Positions 17,855 to 27,360 of a stretch of DNA of 64,000 nt are shown here, one piece after another. Source of the stretch: JBBIOU01 sp037443205 (lineage in GTDB: Bacteria; Bacteroidota; Bacteroidia; Flavobacteriales_D; UBA2798). Every line of letters starts with the position of its first letter. The stretch's first letter is position 1. A program made the position numbers and the translations under genes. Where the stretch lies: contig JBBIOU010000008.1 of assembly GCA_037443205.1 (NCBI GenBank), positions 1-64,000 on the forward strand. Reading direction: 5' to 3'. A model generated the notes under the pieces. It worked only from the letters and a program-made list of their open reading frames with translations. It was not told the DNA's origin and searched no databases.

Positions 17855-19437
17855 TTATTTTAATACTACCCTAACAAACTGATATTTATTAATGAAATCT
17901 CCATACAACATAAATTCCCCATTTTTTACAAATGATGATGATGGTTGTAATATTGGATTACGTTTTTTCTGATTATACAGAAGTTCTCTTGTTTTGTTAC
18001 CATTTTCATCAATTGTAACTAAAGCAGCTGCAGTAAACTTACCTACTCCCATGTTTTTTAAAGGGGCTTTACCACCATTTTTAATGTTATCAGGATGGTC
18101 GTTAAATATAAAATATAGTTTATTATTAAATTCAGTACAGATATAAGATGCATATCTTTTTCCCAAATCGTTTACTATTTGCCTTTTGGGAATAAATGTC
18201 GACCATTTGATATTTCCATCAATACCTATATGAACAACATAAATATCAAGATATAAGTATTCTGTTCTTTCTTTATAAGTTGTACTACCGGTATTAGGAT
18301 TCGTTGTTGTGTATCTAATAATACGATAATAGCATTTTTCAGCGATAAGTGTAATGCTACCATCATCTTTTAATTTTATTTCATCCAGATAATAATCATA
18401 TAATTCATTATTGTTGTTATTTTTTTTATTTTTCTTAGAATTTTCTTTACTATTTTTAGGTGATTCCTCTTTGTATGGTGTATTAAATTTAAACTCGTTA
18501 TAATTTGAGACTTTTACTTCATTTGTATTGGTATTAATTAACTGATAAAATGTCCCTTTTATAGCATAACGATTTTTTTCTGAATAAAAACCGGTAACAA
18601 TTATATCTCCTTTTTTATCGATAGCAATTTTAGCAACGGTAATAAATTTGTTATCAAGATTTAAAACGTAATCTTTTAGTTCATCACGCTCTTTCATATA
18701 ACATAATATGCGGTATCTATATTTAAATTTTGTTTTACTTTCTGCCTTAGCCTCTTTATCTAGATACTCTAAGCACGTAAAATATACGTTGCCAAAATCA
18801 TCTACTCTAATTTCTTTAATTACAAATAAGTCTGAACGATAGGGTATTTCTAATTTTTTTTCCCCTATTTTTTGTAAGTTTTCATCAAAAAGGTTTAAAT
18901 TAAAAGTTTCATTTTCTTTTTTATCTTCTTTAATATCATTATAGATAAGCAATTTCGAATTATTAGCGAAACAATTGTTTTTATTTCAGGTATATTGTTA
19001 AATAATCCTTTATTATATGGCATTGAAAAAATTTTTATTGCTTTTTCAGAACGGACAAATGTTTGAGGATTTATTTTTTCAGCATATAAATCGATGGTTT
19101 GTAAATTTTTATTTTTATATTTTTTAAAGATATATATATTACCATTTATAAAAAAATCATCATAATGTGTTATTGTAATATCACTTTCTTCTTTATCTGA
19201 TAAATTGATAGATTTTACTATGTTAAGATTGTAATCAATCTGCTCTAAAAACAGTTTGTTCTTTCTCAATACAGTAATAAAATATCCTTCGTTGTTTTGA
19301 GTAATAACAGTCAATAAATTAATTCTCTTATCTTTTAGAACAGGACTGAGTGTTAACGTGGCATTTTTGGTAGTTTCTTGCGAATAACTTATAAATACCG
19401 GTAACAATAGTGATACAATTAATATAAACTTTTTCAT
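17855..19437 (-). pseudogene. Exported protein of unknown function split by a frameshift
   Basis: Two minus-strand frames overlap out of register. The first starts at 19437 with a signal peptide (MKKFILIVSLLLPVFISYSQ) and drifts into non-native sequence after FNNIPEIK. The second ends at 17855, has no ATG near its start and resumes with NNCFANNSKLLIYND. They join cleanly if the five-T run at 18978-18982 (A run on the coding strand) gains one base, giving about 525 residues. The product is Lys/Asn/Tyr-rich with strand-like segments (YFTCLEYL, IIVTGFYS, ITLIAEKCYYRI) that could be a beta-propeller. Family not recognised. It is either a homopolymer assembly error or a genuine pseudogene. Confidence 0.7.
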
Positions 19438-19550
19438 GGAGATTAATTTATTTTGTTTTAAATGTCTAAATGTTGGAAGTGATTTTTAAAACTAATAAAA
19501 TATATGTTAATCAGAACACAGATAAACATTTATAAATTGTAAATATTTAG

Positions 19551-19635
19551 CGGAGAGAGAGGGATTCGAACCCCCGGAGCTGTTACACTCAACAGTTTTC
19601 AAGACTGCCGCAATCGACCACTCTGCCATCTCTCC
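19551..19635 (-). tRNA. tRNA-Ser (anticodon UGA)
   Basis: The acceptor stem GGAGAGA pairs perfectly with TCTCTCC, followed by a G discriminator. The anticodon loop CTTGAAA has anticodon TGA and is flanked by a CAGT/ACTG stem. A long variable arm typical of serine tRNAs is present, and the T-arm reads GGTTCGAATCC. CCA is not encoded. Total length is 85 bases. Confidence 0.95.
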
Positions 19636-19848
19636 GATGCAAAAGTATAAATTGATTTTTAAATGCAAGCGGTATATCGGAATTTTTTTATAAAATTCGA
19701 TGTTGATTAAATACCTGCCCACTTTGCATCAGCCGCACATCACCAGGCCGGTGACAAATTCGGGATAAACAAAAATATCAGCCGTTAATACATCAATTTG
19801 GCTAAATTTTAAAGTTTTTCGTATATTAGGGCTATAATTTATGATTTT

Positions 19849-21318
19849 ATGAAAAAAACAATATATAGTTTGGTATTAATTATCATTAATTTAGGTTATA
19901 CGCACGCGCAATCTTTGCAGGCTTATATTGACCATAAAGTTTTCTATCTGCCTGATGGAAAAGCAATGTTTGAGGTTTATACACAGGTGAATGCCCATAC
20001 AGTAGCATACGAAACTGTTAAACCGGGTATTGTCAGGTCGAGTGTAACGGTTACCGAGATTATCAGAAGCGAAAACGACAAAATAATTGACTTTAGAAAA
20101 CAACAGGTACAAAGCTCGGAAATGATTGATACAGCCTTGACCGACTTTATAGACCAACAACGCTTTGTGCTTGAACCCGGAAAATATTATTTTGATTTTG
20201 AGATTATTGATATGCTTAAGAAAGATGCAAAACCAGCTAAAATTTCCAAAGAAATAATAATCCCACCCAAGTCCGATAGCATCAGTTTTTCAAATATTGA
20301 ATTGATAGAAAATTATAAAAAATCAACCCAAACAAGCATATATACTAAATCGGGTTTAGATATACTGCCTTTTGTTACCGGTTTTTATTCTCCCGAATTT
20401 GAAAAAATAGCCTTTTATGCCGAAATCTATCAGTCGAATAAAACATTTGGCAGCGATGAAAAATTTACCTTGCTGCAGTATATTGAAAACGAAGTGACCG
20501 GCAGCCGCATAGAAGGTTTTGAAAAAGCTGCCCGATACACTGCCAAAGAGGTAGTGCCGGTTATTTCATACATTGATATTAAAAATTTAGCAACCGGTGA
20601 TTATAATTTGGTATTAGAAATCAGAAACAGAAACAATCAGACCGTAGCGCGCGAGAAAGTATATTTTCAACGCTTAAATACAATAGTTAATTACAACATA
20701 GATGATTTGCTAAAGCTGGATATAAGCGCAACTTTTGTCGAAAAAATCAATAACGCTGATTCTTTAAAAGAGTATATATATTGCCTTTTACCTATAGCAC
20801 AGGATTTAGAACGCGAAATTATTTTAAAAGAAATAAATAAAATGGATATAAAATCGCAGAAACAATTTTTTTATTCGTTTTGGAAATCGCGTAATAATAC
20901 CGCACCCGAAGAAACCTGGTACCGCTACAAAGAACAGGTAAATTATGTAAATAAAATATTTAGCACCTCAGTACGCAAGGGTTATGAAACTGATAGGGGT
21001 AGAATTTATCTTAAATACGGTGCCCCGAATCAGGTTACCGACAGGCCCAACGAACCCAGTTCTTACCCATACCAGATATGGCAATACTATAAAATAGGAA
21101 ATTTTAATAATAAAATTTTTGTTTTTTATTTACCGGATTTGGTTACAAACGATTATCAATTGCTCCACTCTGATATGATAGGCGAAATCAGAAACTATCG
21201 CTGGGAATATATGCTCAACGTAAGAAATACTCCGAATGTTAATGTAGATTCGCCAGATGGAGGAGGAACACAACAATGGGGTGGCAATAGCAATATTTTT
21301 TTCAGAAATCCCCGGTAA
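19849..21318 (+). CDS. GWxTD-domain exported protein
   Basis: This 489-residue protein has a signal peptide (MKKTIYSLVLIIINLGYTHAQ). The C-terminal third carries the GWxTD signature as GYETDRGRIYLKYGAPNQV, followed by YPYQIWQYY. The N-terminal two thirds are beta-rich (YIDHKVFYLPDGKAMFEVY, LATGDYNLVLEIR), fitting an Ig-like arrangement. The GWxTD domain is common in Bacteroidota and related phyla, but its biochemical role is unknown. The glycosyltransferase downstream follows within 30 bases, so they may be co-transcribed. Confidence 0.8.
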   Translation: MKKTIYSLVLIIINLGYTHAQSLQAYIDHKVFYLPDGKAMFEVYTQVNAHTVAYETVKPGIVRSSVTVTEIIRSENDKIIDFRKQQVQSSEMIDTALTDFIDQQRFVLEPGKYYFDFEIIDMLKKDAKPAKISKEIIIPPKSDSISFSNIELIENYKKSTQTSIYTKSGLDILPFVTGFYSPEFEKIAFYAEIYQSNKTFGSDEKFTLLQYIENEVTGSRIEGFEKAARYTAKEVVPVISYIDIKNLATGDYNLVLEIRNRNNQTVAREKVYFQRLNTIVNYNIDDLLKLDISATFVEKINNADSLKEYIYCLLPIAQDLEREIILKEINKMDIKSQKQFFYSFWKSRNNTAPEETWYRYKEQVNYVNKIFSTSVRKGYETDRGRIYLKYGAPNQVTDRPNEPSSYPYQIWQYYKIGNFNNKIFVFYLPDLVTNDYQLLHSDMIGEIRNYRWEYMLNVRNTPNVNVDSPDGGGTQQWGGNSNIFFRNPR

Positions 21319-21347
21319 GCAACTAAATTTTATTTTTGCCGTTCCTG

Positions 21348-22379
21348 ATGCAGAAAATTGCCATTGCTATATTAAACTGGAACGGTAAACACCATTTGCA
21401 AAAATTTTTGCCCGATGTGGTAAAATACAGCAATGGCACAGAAATTTATGTTATAGATAATGGTTCTACCGATGATTCAATTAGTTTATTACAAAGAAAT
21501 TTTCCGCAGGTAAAAATTATTTTAAATGACAAAAATTACGGTTTTGCTCAAGGATATAATGAAGGTTTAAAACAAATTGATGCAGCTATTTATATATTGC
21601 TTAATTCGGATGTTCAGGTAACCGAAAATTGGATTAATCCGGTTGTGGAATTATTTCAAAAAGATGATAAAATAGCCGTTATTCAGCCCAAGGTAAAATC
21701 CTTTAATCAGCCCGAATATTTTGAACATGCAGGAGCAGCAGGCGGTTTTATTGATAAAGACTTTTTCCCGTTTTGCCGCGGACGAATTTTTGATATGAAT
21801 GAAAAAGATATGGGTCAATATGACGAGCAAACAGAAATATTTTGGGCAACGGGTGCCTGTTTTTTTATACGTTCACAAATTTACCATGATAACAATGGTT
21901 TTGACGGTAATTTTTTTGCGCACATGGAAGAAATAGATTTGTGCTGGAGATTAAAAAACAGAGGCTACAAAATTTTTTATACGCCCCAAAGCACCATTTA
22001 TCATTTAGGAGGCGGAACACTTGATTATTTAAGCCCCCGAAAAACTTTTCTGAATTTCAGAAACAATCTTTTTTTAATTCTTAAAAATTACAGGGGAAAT
22101 TTTTTGTTTTTTAAATTGTTCAGAAGGTTAATGTTAGATGGAATTGCCGGATTAAAATTTTTGTTTTCCATGCAATTTAAGCACACATGGGCAGTATTAA
22201 AAGCCCACTTTGCTTTTTACTCCGGTTTGTTTTATTACTTAAACATACGTAAAAAATTAAAGTTAAACGATTGCAGGCCTAATAAAACAGGTATTTACAA
22301 TAAATCAATAGTGTATGATTTTTATATAAATCGTATAAAAAAGTTTAGTGAATTAGGCGAACAAGATTTTACAAAATAA
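21348..22379 (+). CDS. Glycosyltransferase family 2
   Basis: I use the ATG at 21348; the in-frame codon at 21336 is TTG. The N-terminal GT-A fold shows IAILNWNG, the nucleotide-binding VIDNGSTDDS, and LLNSDVQV corresponding to the DxD region. EEIDLCWRLKNRGYKI contains the ED acceptor-site motif. A C-terminal hydrophobic region (about residues 255-300) probably contacts the membrane. It resembles rhamnosyl- or other sugar transferases acting on cell-surface glycans; the sugar cannot be told from sequence. It overlaps the convergent methyltransferase gene by about 11 bases. Confidence 0.85.
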   Translation: MQKIAIAILNWNGKHHLQKFLPDVVKYSNGTEIYVIDNGSTDDSISLLQRNFPQVKIILNDKNYGFAQGYNEGLKQIDAAIYILLNSDVQVTENWINPVVELFQKDDKIAVIQPKVKSFNQPEYFEHAGAAGGFIDKDFFPFCRGRIFDMNEKDMGQYDEQTEIFWATGACFFIRSQIYHDNNGFDGNFFAHMEEIDLCWRLKNRGYKIFYTPQSTIYHLGGGTLDYLSPRKTFLNFRNNLFLILKNYRGNFLFFKLFRRLMLDGIAGLKFLFSMQFKHTWAVLKAHFAFYSGLFYYLNIRKKLKLNDCRPNKTGIYNKSIVYDFYINRIKKFSELGEQDFTK

Positions 22380-23079
22380 CGCCTAAAGCAAAAATACAAG
22401 GCATTTTGTTATAATCATGTTTTTGTTTTTTCCAATCAGCTATTTTTTGCGTAAGTATTTTTTCATCAGAGGCGGTAACATTTGCTGCGATACATAACAA
22501 GGTGTTATCATAACAATTATTCAGTAAATCATTTAAAACATGATTGTTCCGGTATGGAGTCTCCATAAACAAATTAGTTATATGAGTTTGTATGGTTTCT
22601 TTTTCCATTTCCTTTATTTTTTTGATTCGCATTTTTTGTTCTTTAGGTAAATAGCCGTTAAATTTGAATGACTGACCATTGAAGCCGGACGCCATAAGGG
22701 TAAGAAAAATAGAAGACGGACCGCTTACCGGAACAACTTTTATTTGATGTTTGTGTGCCAGCGCTACCAGATTACTGCCCGGGTCGGCAATGGCAGGGCA
22801 GCCGGCTTCTGAAATGATAACGGCATTTTTACCATTCATCAAGGGTATTAATAATTGTTCAATGGTACTTTTATCAGTATGTTCATTTAAGGTATAATAT
22901 TCAAAGTCTGATAATTTTTTATCAATACCGGTTTTTTTTATGAACGAGCGGGCGTGTTTTTCGTTTTCGGCTATTACTACTTGTGCGTTTATTAATACAC
23001 TATCAGTAAGCATACTCAGGCTGCTCAGGGCATCATCGGCTATGGGTGAGGGTACCAAATATAAATTTCCTTTGCTCAT
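22369..23079 (-). CDS. RsmI-like SAM-dependent methyltransferase
   Basis: The 236-residue protein belongs to the tetrapyrrole-methylase superfamily, which includes the 16S rRNA C1402 2'-O-methyltransferase RsmI. It shows the N-terminal LYLVPSPIADD, the SAM-site segment ISEAGCPAIADPGSNLV and the VPVSGPSSIFLTLMASG motif. The sequence is shorter and more diverged than canonical RsmI, and resembles the second RsmI-like paralogue found in many Bacteroidota. Its ATG overlaps the stop of the upstream phosphatase gene (ATGA). The substrate is inferred only. Confidence 0.8.
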   Translation of the reverse strand: MSKGNLYLVPSPIADDALSSLSMLTDSVLINAQVVIAENEKHARSFIKKTGIDKKLSDFEYYTLNEHTDKSTIEQLLIPLMNGKNAVIISEAGCPAIADPGSNLVALAHKHQIKVVPVSGPSSIFLTLMASGFNGQSFKFNGYLPKEQKMRIKKIKEMEKETIQTHITNLFMETPYRNNHVLNDLLNNCYDNTLLCIAANVTASDEKILTQKIADWKKQKHDYNKMPCIFALGVIL

Positions 23080-23531
23080 GGGTATTGTTCAATTATTTTG
23101 TCAGAAGCTAAGCATAACATTTCATATACTTTTTCAAATCCATCATCACCGCCATAGTATGGATCGGGAACCGACAGGTTTTCGTTCGGGTACACATAGT
23201 TCATTATCAGCTTTACTTTTTGTTTTTGATGTTCATTACTTGCTAAGCGAAGAATATTTTGATAGTTGGAGGTATCCATGGCTAATATCAAATCAAAGCG
23301 GTCAAAGTCTTCGACAGTAAATTGTCTTGCCCGCAAAGCAGATATATCTATATGATATTTTTTCATTTTTTCTATAGCTCTTTTATCGGGTGCTTCCCCA
23401 ATATGATAACCGGAAGTGCCGGCAGAGTCAATGTGATAATTTTTTCCTGCTTTTTGTGCTTTGTTTCTAAGTATGCCTTCGGCCATGGGCGAACGGCAAA
23501 TATTTCCCAAACATACCATCAATATTTTCAT
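23076..23531 (-). CDS. Low-molecular-weight protein-tyrosine phosphatase
   Basis: This 151-residue cytoplasmic protein starts with the P-loop CLGNICRS, giving the catalytic C(X)5R with Cys7 and Arg13. The general-acid Asp lies in VPDPYYGG near the C-terminus. All family hallmarks are present and the length is normal. Substrates are unknown; some family members act on tyrosine kinases of polysaccharide export. It is translationally coupled to the RsmI-like gene. Confidence 0.93.
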   Translation of the reverse strand: MKILMVCLGNICRSPMAEGILRNKAQKAGKNYHIDSAGTSGYHIGEAPDKRAIEKMKKYHIDISALRARQFTVEDFDRFDLILAMDTSNYQNILRLASNEHQKQKVKLIMNYVYPNENLSVPDPYYGGDDGFEKVYEMLCLASDKIIEQYP

Positions 23532-23551
23532 AACTTGTTTTATACAAAAAT

Positions 23552-23582
23552 AAAAAAGCTACACGTAAATGGTGTAGCTTTT
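23552..23582 (-). terminator. Intrinsic terminator of dnaA
   Basis: An 11-bp perfect stem (arms 23554-23564 and 23572-23582, AAAAGCTACAC and its complement) with a 7-base loop, followed on the minus strand by a T run. It lies about 24 bases after the dnaA stop, between dnaA and the phosphatase gene. Confidence 0.85.
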
Positions 23583-23605
23583 AATTTAATTAAGTATGTG
23601 TATTG

Positions 23606-25036
23606 TTATTGCATTGAAAATTTTTTTTCGAGTTCTTCTACATACCCTCTGAACTGTTTATCGGTTTCAATCAGATTGTTAACTGTTCTGCAGGCATGTA
23701 GTACAGTAGCATGATCTTTACCTCCGCAATGCATACCTATATTAGCCAGCGAAGATTTCGTCATTTTTTTGGCAAAGAACATGGTAATTTGTCTTGCTTG
23801 TACTACTTCGCGTTTACGTGTTTTAGACTTCATCAACTCAATAGGCAGGTCAAAATAATCGCATACAACCTTTTGAATGTAGTCAATAGATACTTCGCGG
23901 GCGGTATTTTTCACGAATTTATCAATCATCTGTTTGGCAAGGTCTAAGGTAATAGAGCGCTTGTTTAGAGAGGATTGAGCAATTAAAGAAATAAGCGCAC
24001 CTTCTAATTCGCGAATGTTAGTTGTAATACTATAGGCAAGATATTCCATTACATCGCGTGGTAGTTCTATACCATCTGCATACATTTTCTTTTCGAGGAT
24101 GGCAATTCTTGTTTCTAAGGCAGGTGCTTGCAGATCGGCAGATAAACCCCATTTGAAGCGAGATAGTAAACGTTGTTCTATTCCTTGCATTTCTACGGGT
24201 GGTTTATCAGAGGTAATAACAATTTGTTTGTTGGCCTGATGTAAATGGTTGAAAATATGGAAGAAAGCATCCTGTGTTCTTTCTTTACCTGCAAAAAACT
24301 GTACGTCATCAATAATCAGCACATCCATCATTTGATAGAAGTGAAGAAAATCGTTGGTAGTGTTATTTTTTACGGCATCAATAAATTGCTGTGTAAATTT
24401 TTCGGAGGTAACATACAAAACAGTTTTATTTGGAAACTGATTTTTGATGGCAATACCGATGGCATGTGCCAGGTGGGTTTTACCCAGGCCTACACCGCCA
24501 TAAATTAATAAAGGATTAAAGGAAGTACCACCGGGTTTTTGTGCTACTGCATAACCTGCCGAGCGCGCCAGACGGTTACAGTCGCCTTCTATAAAATTTT
24601 CAAACGAGTAGTTGGGGTTTAGGTTAGAGTCAACATTTACTTTACGCAACCCGGGAATAATAAATGGATTTTTTATAGGGTTTGAGCTGATATCAAGCGG
24701 CATTGATACAGGCGCATTTTTGATGGCTTTGGTATTTGAAGTAGGAACTTTTACAGTATAGGGTGATGGGGCACCTTGCGAGTTTTCCATTACAATACTG
24801 TATTCGAGTTTCGCTTCATTACCTAATTCTTTGCGTATGGTTTTGCGCAACAAAGTAACATAATGCTCTTCCAACCATTCGTAAAAAAATTGAGAAGGAA
24901 CCTGAATGGTAAGAATGTTGTTTTCAAGTTTAACGGCTTTAATTGGTTCAAACCATGTTTTAAAACTTTGAAGGCTAACATTGTCTTTGATGATTTCCAG
25001 ACAATTCTTCCAAACTGATTCGTGTGTTTTTTTCAT
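23606..25036 (-). CDS. dnaA: Chromosomal replication initiator protein
   Basis: This 476-residue protein has the four DnaA domains: an N-terminal helical domain (SFKTWFEPI), a variable linker (about 90-135), an AAA+ domain with Walker A GGVGLGKTHLAHAIG and Walker B LIIDDVQFF, and a C-terminal helix-turn-helix with the signature CGGKDHATVLHACRTV. The usual signature reads GGRDHTTV, so the K and A here are mild variants. It has its own terminator. No DnaA-box cluster is visible beside the gene, so this is not obviously the origin. Confidence 0.97.
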   Translation of the reverse strand: MKKTHESVWKNCLEIIKDNVSLQSFKTWFEPIKAVKLENNILTIQVPSQFFYEWLEEHYVTLLRKTIRKELGNEAKLEYSIVMENSQGAPSPYTVKVPTSNTKAIKNAPVSMPLDISSNPIKNPFIIPGLRKVNVDSNLNPNYSFENFIEGDCNRLARSAGYAVAQKPGGTSFNPLLIYGGVGLGKTHLAHAIGIAIKNQFPNKTVLYVTSEKFTQQFIDAVKNNTTNDFLHFYQMMDVLIIDDVQFFAGKERTQDAFFHIFNHLHQANKQIVITSDKPPVEMQGIEQRLLSRFKWGLSADLQAPALETRIAILEKKMYADGIELPRDVMEYLAYSITTNIRELEGALISLIAQSSLNKRSITLDLAKQMIDKFVKNTAREVSIDYIQKVVCDYFDLPIELMKSKTRKREVVQARQITMFFAKKMTKSSLANIGMHCGGKDHATVLHACRTVNNLIETDKQFRGYVEELEKKFSMQ

Positions 25037-25106
25037 TCGTAATTACTCCGGTTTTTATGTTGTTGTTTGTTTGTGTTCTCTTTTTTCTTTTTGGTGATTG
25101 GGGTTG

Positions 25107-25138
25107 CGAAAATAGAATTTTTTTCACTTCACCAACAA
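25107..25138 (-). promoter_or_regulatory. Possible dnaA promoter
   Basis: The minus strand carries TATTTTCG (25114-25107), one mismatch from TAnnTTTG. A TTG lies 18 bases upstream (25135-25133) and another 21 bases upstream. The implied leader is about 64 bases. Confidence 0.4.
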
Positions 25139-25229
25139 CCATTGAACAAATATTTACATATTTTTTTTTAAAAAAAAACAAATTTACTATTGCATAATTA
25201 AAATGTTTTTTTAGTAATGGTTTACATCT

Positions 25230-26180
25230 TTAACTAATCTGTAAATTCTTGTACGAAATATAAGCAAAATCGTTTTTGCCTGTATGTTTTTTTTTATTTT
25301 TATCAAAAATAAAATCAATTCTGCCTAATTGTATTCCGCCCCATCCTGCCTGGTTAACTAAAACCTTTTTGCCTGATTTATTTTTAATTTCTTGAGCCTG
25401 GTTAAGAAAGGTATGTGTGTGCCCGCCAATAATTAAATTTATATGATTGGTTTCTTCTGCGAGCATAATATCCGACACTTTTTTATCGGCATATTTATAG
25501 CCCAGGTGCGATAAGCATATAATTAAATGACATTTCATTTCGTGTTTTAAAAAATTGGCGTAGTAGTTGGCTGTATTTATAGGGTCATTGTAAATAGTAT
25601 TTCCATAATTTTTTTTGGCAACTAATCCGTTTAATTGAATACCTAATCCAAAAATGCCTACTCGAAGTGTATTAATATGGATGATTATATATGGCTTGGT
25701 TTTGTTGTATAATATGGTATCATTAAAATCATAATTACTGCAAACAAACGGAAAATCAGCATATTTAAGCATGTTTGCAAATCCTTCCAGTCCGTTATCG
25801 AAGTCGTGATTCCCCATGGTAGCGGCATCATATTTCATGGCTGACATTAGTCTTAGTTCAGGTTCACCGCCATAGAAATTAAAGTAGGGTGTTCCTTGAA
25901 AAATATCACCCGCATCAAGCAACAATACGTTACTATATAGTTTTCTTATTTTTTCAATTATTGCGGCTCTTTTTTCCATTCCTCCCAGTCCGGCAAATTT
26001 TATATCATCATCCGTAAAAGGCTCTATACGGCTGTGCATATCGTTAGTATGTAATACTACCAGTCTTTCAAATTCATGTTTATTAAAGGCAGTTGCTAAT
26101 TGCGGCAAAAATATAGTGCCGGCACCCAGTATAGCGGTTTTTTTTACAAATGTTCGTCTATTTAAAAATAATTCGTTCAT
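25230..26180 (-). CDS. Metallophosphatase, N-terminal half of a split 5'-nucleotidase
   Basis: This 316-residue protein has a twin-arginine-type leader (NRRTFVKKTAILGAG), so it is probably exported folded. The calcineurin-like metallophosphatase core shows VLHTNDMHSRI, LLDAGDIFQG, MGNHDFDNG and GGHTHTFLN, the dinuclear-metal ligand set of UshA-type nucleotidases. The substrate-specificity domain that usually follows is encoded separately by the gene immediately upstream (26158-26898), with a 23-base overlap. The pair probably acts on periplasmic nucleotides; the exact substrate is inferred. Confidence 0.88.
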   Translation of the reverse strand: MNELFLNRRTFVKKTAILGAGTIFLPQLATAFNKHEFERLVVLHTNDMHSRIEPFTDDDIKFAGLGGMEKRAAIIEKIRKLYSNVLLLDAGDIFQGTPYFNFYGGEPELRLMSAMKYDAATMGNHDFDNGLEGFANMLKYADFPFVCSNYDFNDTILYNKTKPYIIIHINTLRVGIFGLGIQLNGLVAKKNYGNTIYNDPINTANYYANFLKHEMKCHLIICLSHLGYKYADKKVSDIMLAEETNHINLIIGGHTHTFLNQAQEIKNKSGKKVLVNQAGWGGIQLGRIDFIFDKNKKKHTGKNDFAYISYKNLQIS

Positions 26181-26898
26181 CTATCGAAGATTGTATGGGT
26201 TCGTTTTGTTTTTCGATATACTTAATTATTACGTCTCTTAACAGTAAACCTGTTTTATACAGGTTTGAGGCATGATTAAAAAAAATCATGTTATCACCCC
26301 CGTCTGCCAGATAGTCGGTAGTAATGATGTAGTAATCATCGTGGGTAAAGGGATGGTTATTAATCAACGGGTTACTACAAATATTATTTATAAAATGAAA
26401 GCGAATGTTTTTAGAAACCGGATGTCCTCCCGCTTTAGAAATAGCAGCGGTTAGTTCGTTTATTTTTTCTCCCGGGTATGTTACAATTACCACCTCATTA
26501 TCAAAAGGCATTATTTCAAATATTTTTTGAACAGTTATTTTTCCTTGTGTCAGGGGGGCGCGTAAACCTCTTGTATTAATCAGGCTGAAACAATGATCGG
26601 TGTTTTTTACCGAATCTTTAAATTCATTCCATAGCAAATCGGCTACCCAATTTCCCAGTAATCCCTGGGGCTTATCGCTAACCATGTGTTGCCGGCTTTG
26701 GCCTATTATGCGTTGCATTTCATGTTGTAACTTTAATTTATAGGGTGATATGATTGCCGCGGTTGACGGATGACTGAGGCTCAGACTATCGTGTAAAGGT
26801 ATATTTGAATTTTCGTAACCGATAACGAAGAGTTGTTTTTTACAAGCGAAAAAAACAATACATAAAATAATTGTGATATGGATATATATTTTTTTCAT
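26158..26898 (-). CDS. 5'-nucleotidase C-terminal domain lipoprotein
   Basis: The 246-residue protein has a lipoprotein signal ending at FFAC (Cys19). The rest corresponds to the substrate-binding C-terminal domain of 5'-nucleotidases: GLLGNWVADLLW, INTRGLRAPLTQGKIT, IMPFDNEVV, and TDYLADGGDNM near the end. It has no metallophosphatase motifs. It precedes and overlaps the catalytic half, so the order is reversed compared with single-chain enzymes. A complex of the two products is expected. Confidence 0.85.
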   Translation of the reverse strand: MKKIYIHITIILCIVFFACKKQLFVIGYENSNIPLHDSLSLSHPSTAAIISPYKLKLQHEMQRIIGQSRQHMVSDKPQGLLGNWVADLLWNEFKDSVKNTDHCFSLINTRGLRAPLTQGKITVQKIFEIMPFDNEVVIVTYPGEKINELTAAISKAGGHPVSKNIRFHFINNICSNPLINNHPFTHDDYYIITTDYLADGGDNMIFFNHASNLYKTGLLLRDVIIKYIEKQNEPIQSSIDERIIFK

Positions 26899-26955
26899 TT
26901 TTTTGATGAAACAATATTAGTAATTTTAGCTTCAACAAATGTTAAATGTTATTGT

Positions 26956-27360
26956 ATGTACATTACACAAATACAATTAAGAGTACGCTACGGTGAAACT
27001 GACCGCATGGGGTACTGTTATTACGGTAATTATGCCGAATATTTTGAAGTGGCGCGGGTAGAAGCTTTGCGTAATTTAGGTTTTTCTTATAAAAAGTTAG
27101 AAGACGAAGGTATTTTATTACCGGTATTAGAATATAAGATAAAATATTTAAAACCTGCTTTTTACGATGATTTGCTTACCCTAAAAACAATTATAAAAGA
27201 ATTGCCAACGGCACGTATTCATTTTGAATACGAAACATATAACGAAAAAAATGAAAAAATTAATTTAGGTGAAACCACCCTGGTGTTTATTAATAAACAT
27301 ACAAACAGGCCTTGTGCCTGTCCGGCAGCTATGACAGAAGCACTGAAAAAATACTTATAA
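26956..27360 (+). CDS. Acyl-CoA thioesterase, YbgC-like hotdog fold
   Basis: I chose the ATG at 26956; 26 upstream residues in the same frame resemble nothing in the family. The 134-residue protein shows RVRYGETDRMGYCYYGNYAEYFEVAR, containing the catalytic Asp and the Tyr-Gly-Asn-Tyr segment typical of 4HBT thioesterases, and EYETYNEKNEKI further on. It probably hydrolyses short- or medium-chain acyl-CoA in the cytoplasm. It overlaps the convergent peptidase gene by six bases. Confidence 0.88.
   Translation: MYITQIQLRVRYGETDRMGYCYYGNYAEYFEVARVEALRNLGFSYKKLEDEGILLPVLEYKIKYLKPAFYDDLLTLKTIIKELPTARIHFEYETYNEKNEKINLGETTLVFINKHTNRPCACPAAMTEALKKYL

Noticed and set aside
25037..25229. Possible replication origin beside dnaA
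   Set aside because: No cluster of TTATCCACA-like DnaA boxes and no AT-rich unwinding region with direct repeats were found next to the gene.
25230..26898. The two 5'-nucleotidase halves as a frameshifted single gene
   Set aside because: Each half has its own export signal, and the C-terminal domain gene comes first, so they are two genuine genes and not a broken one.
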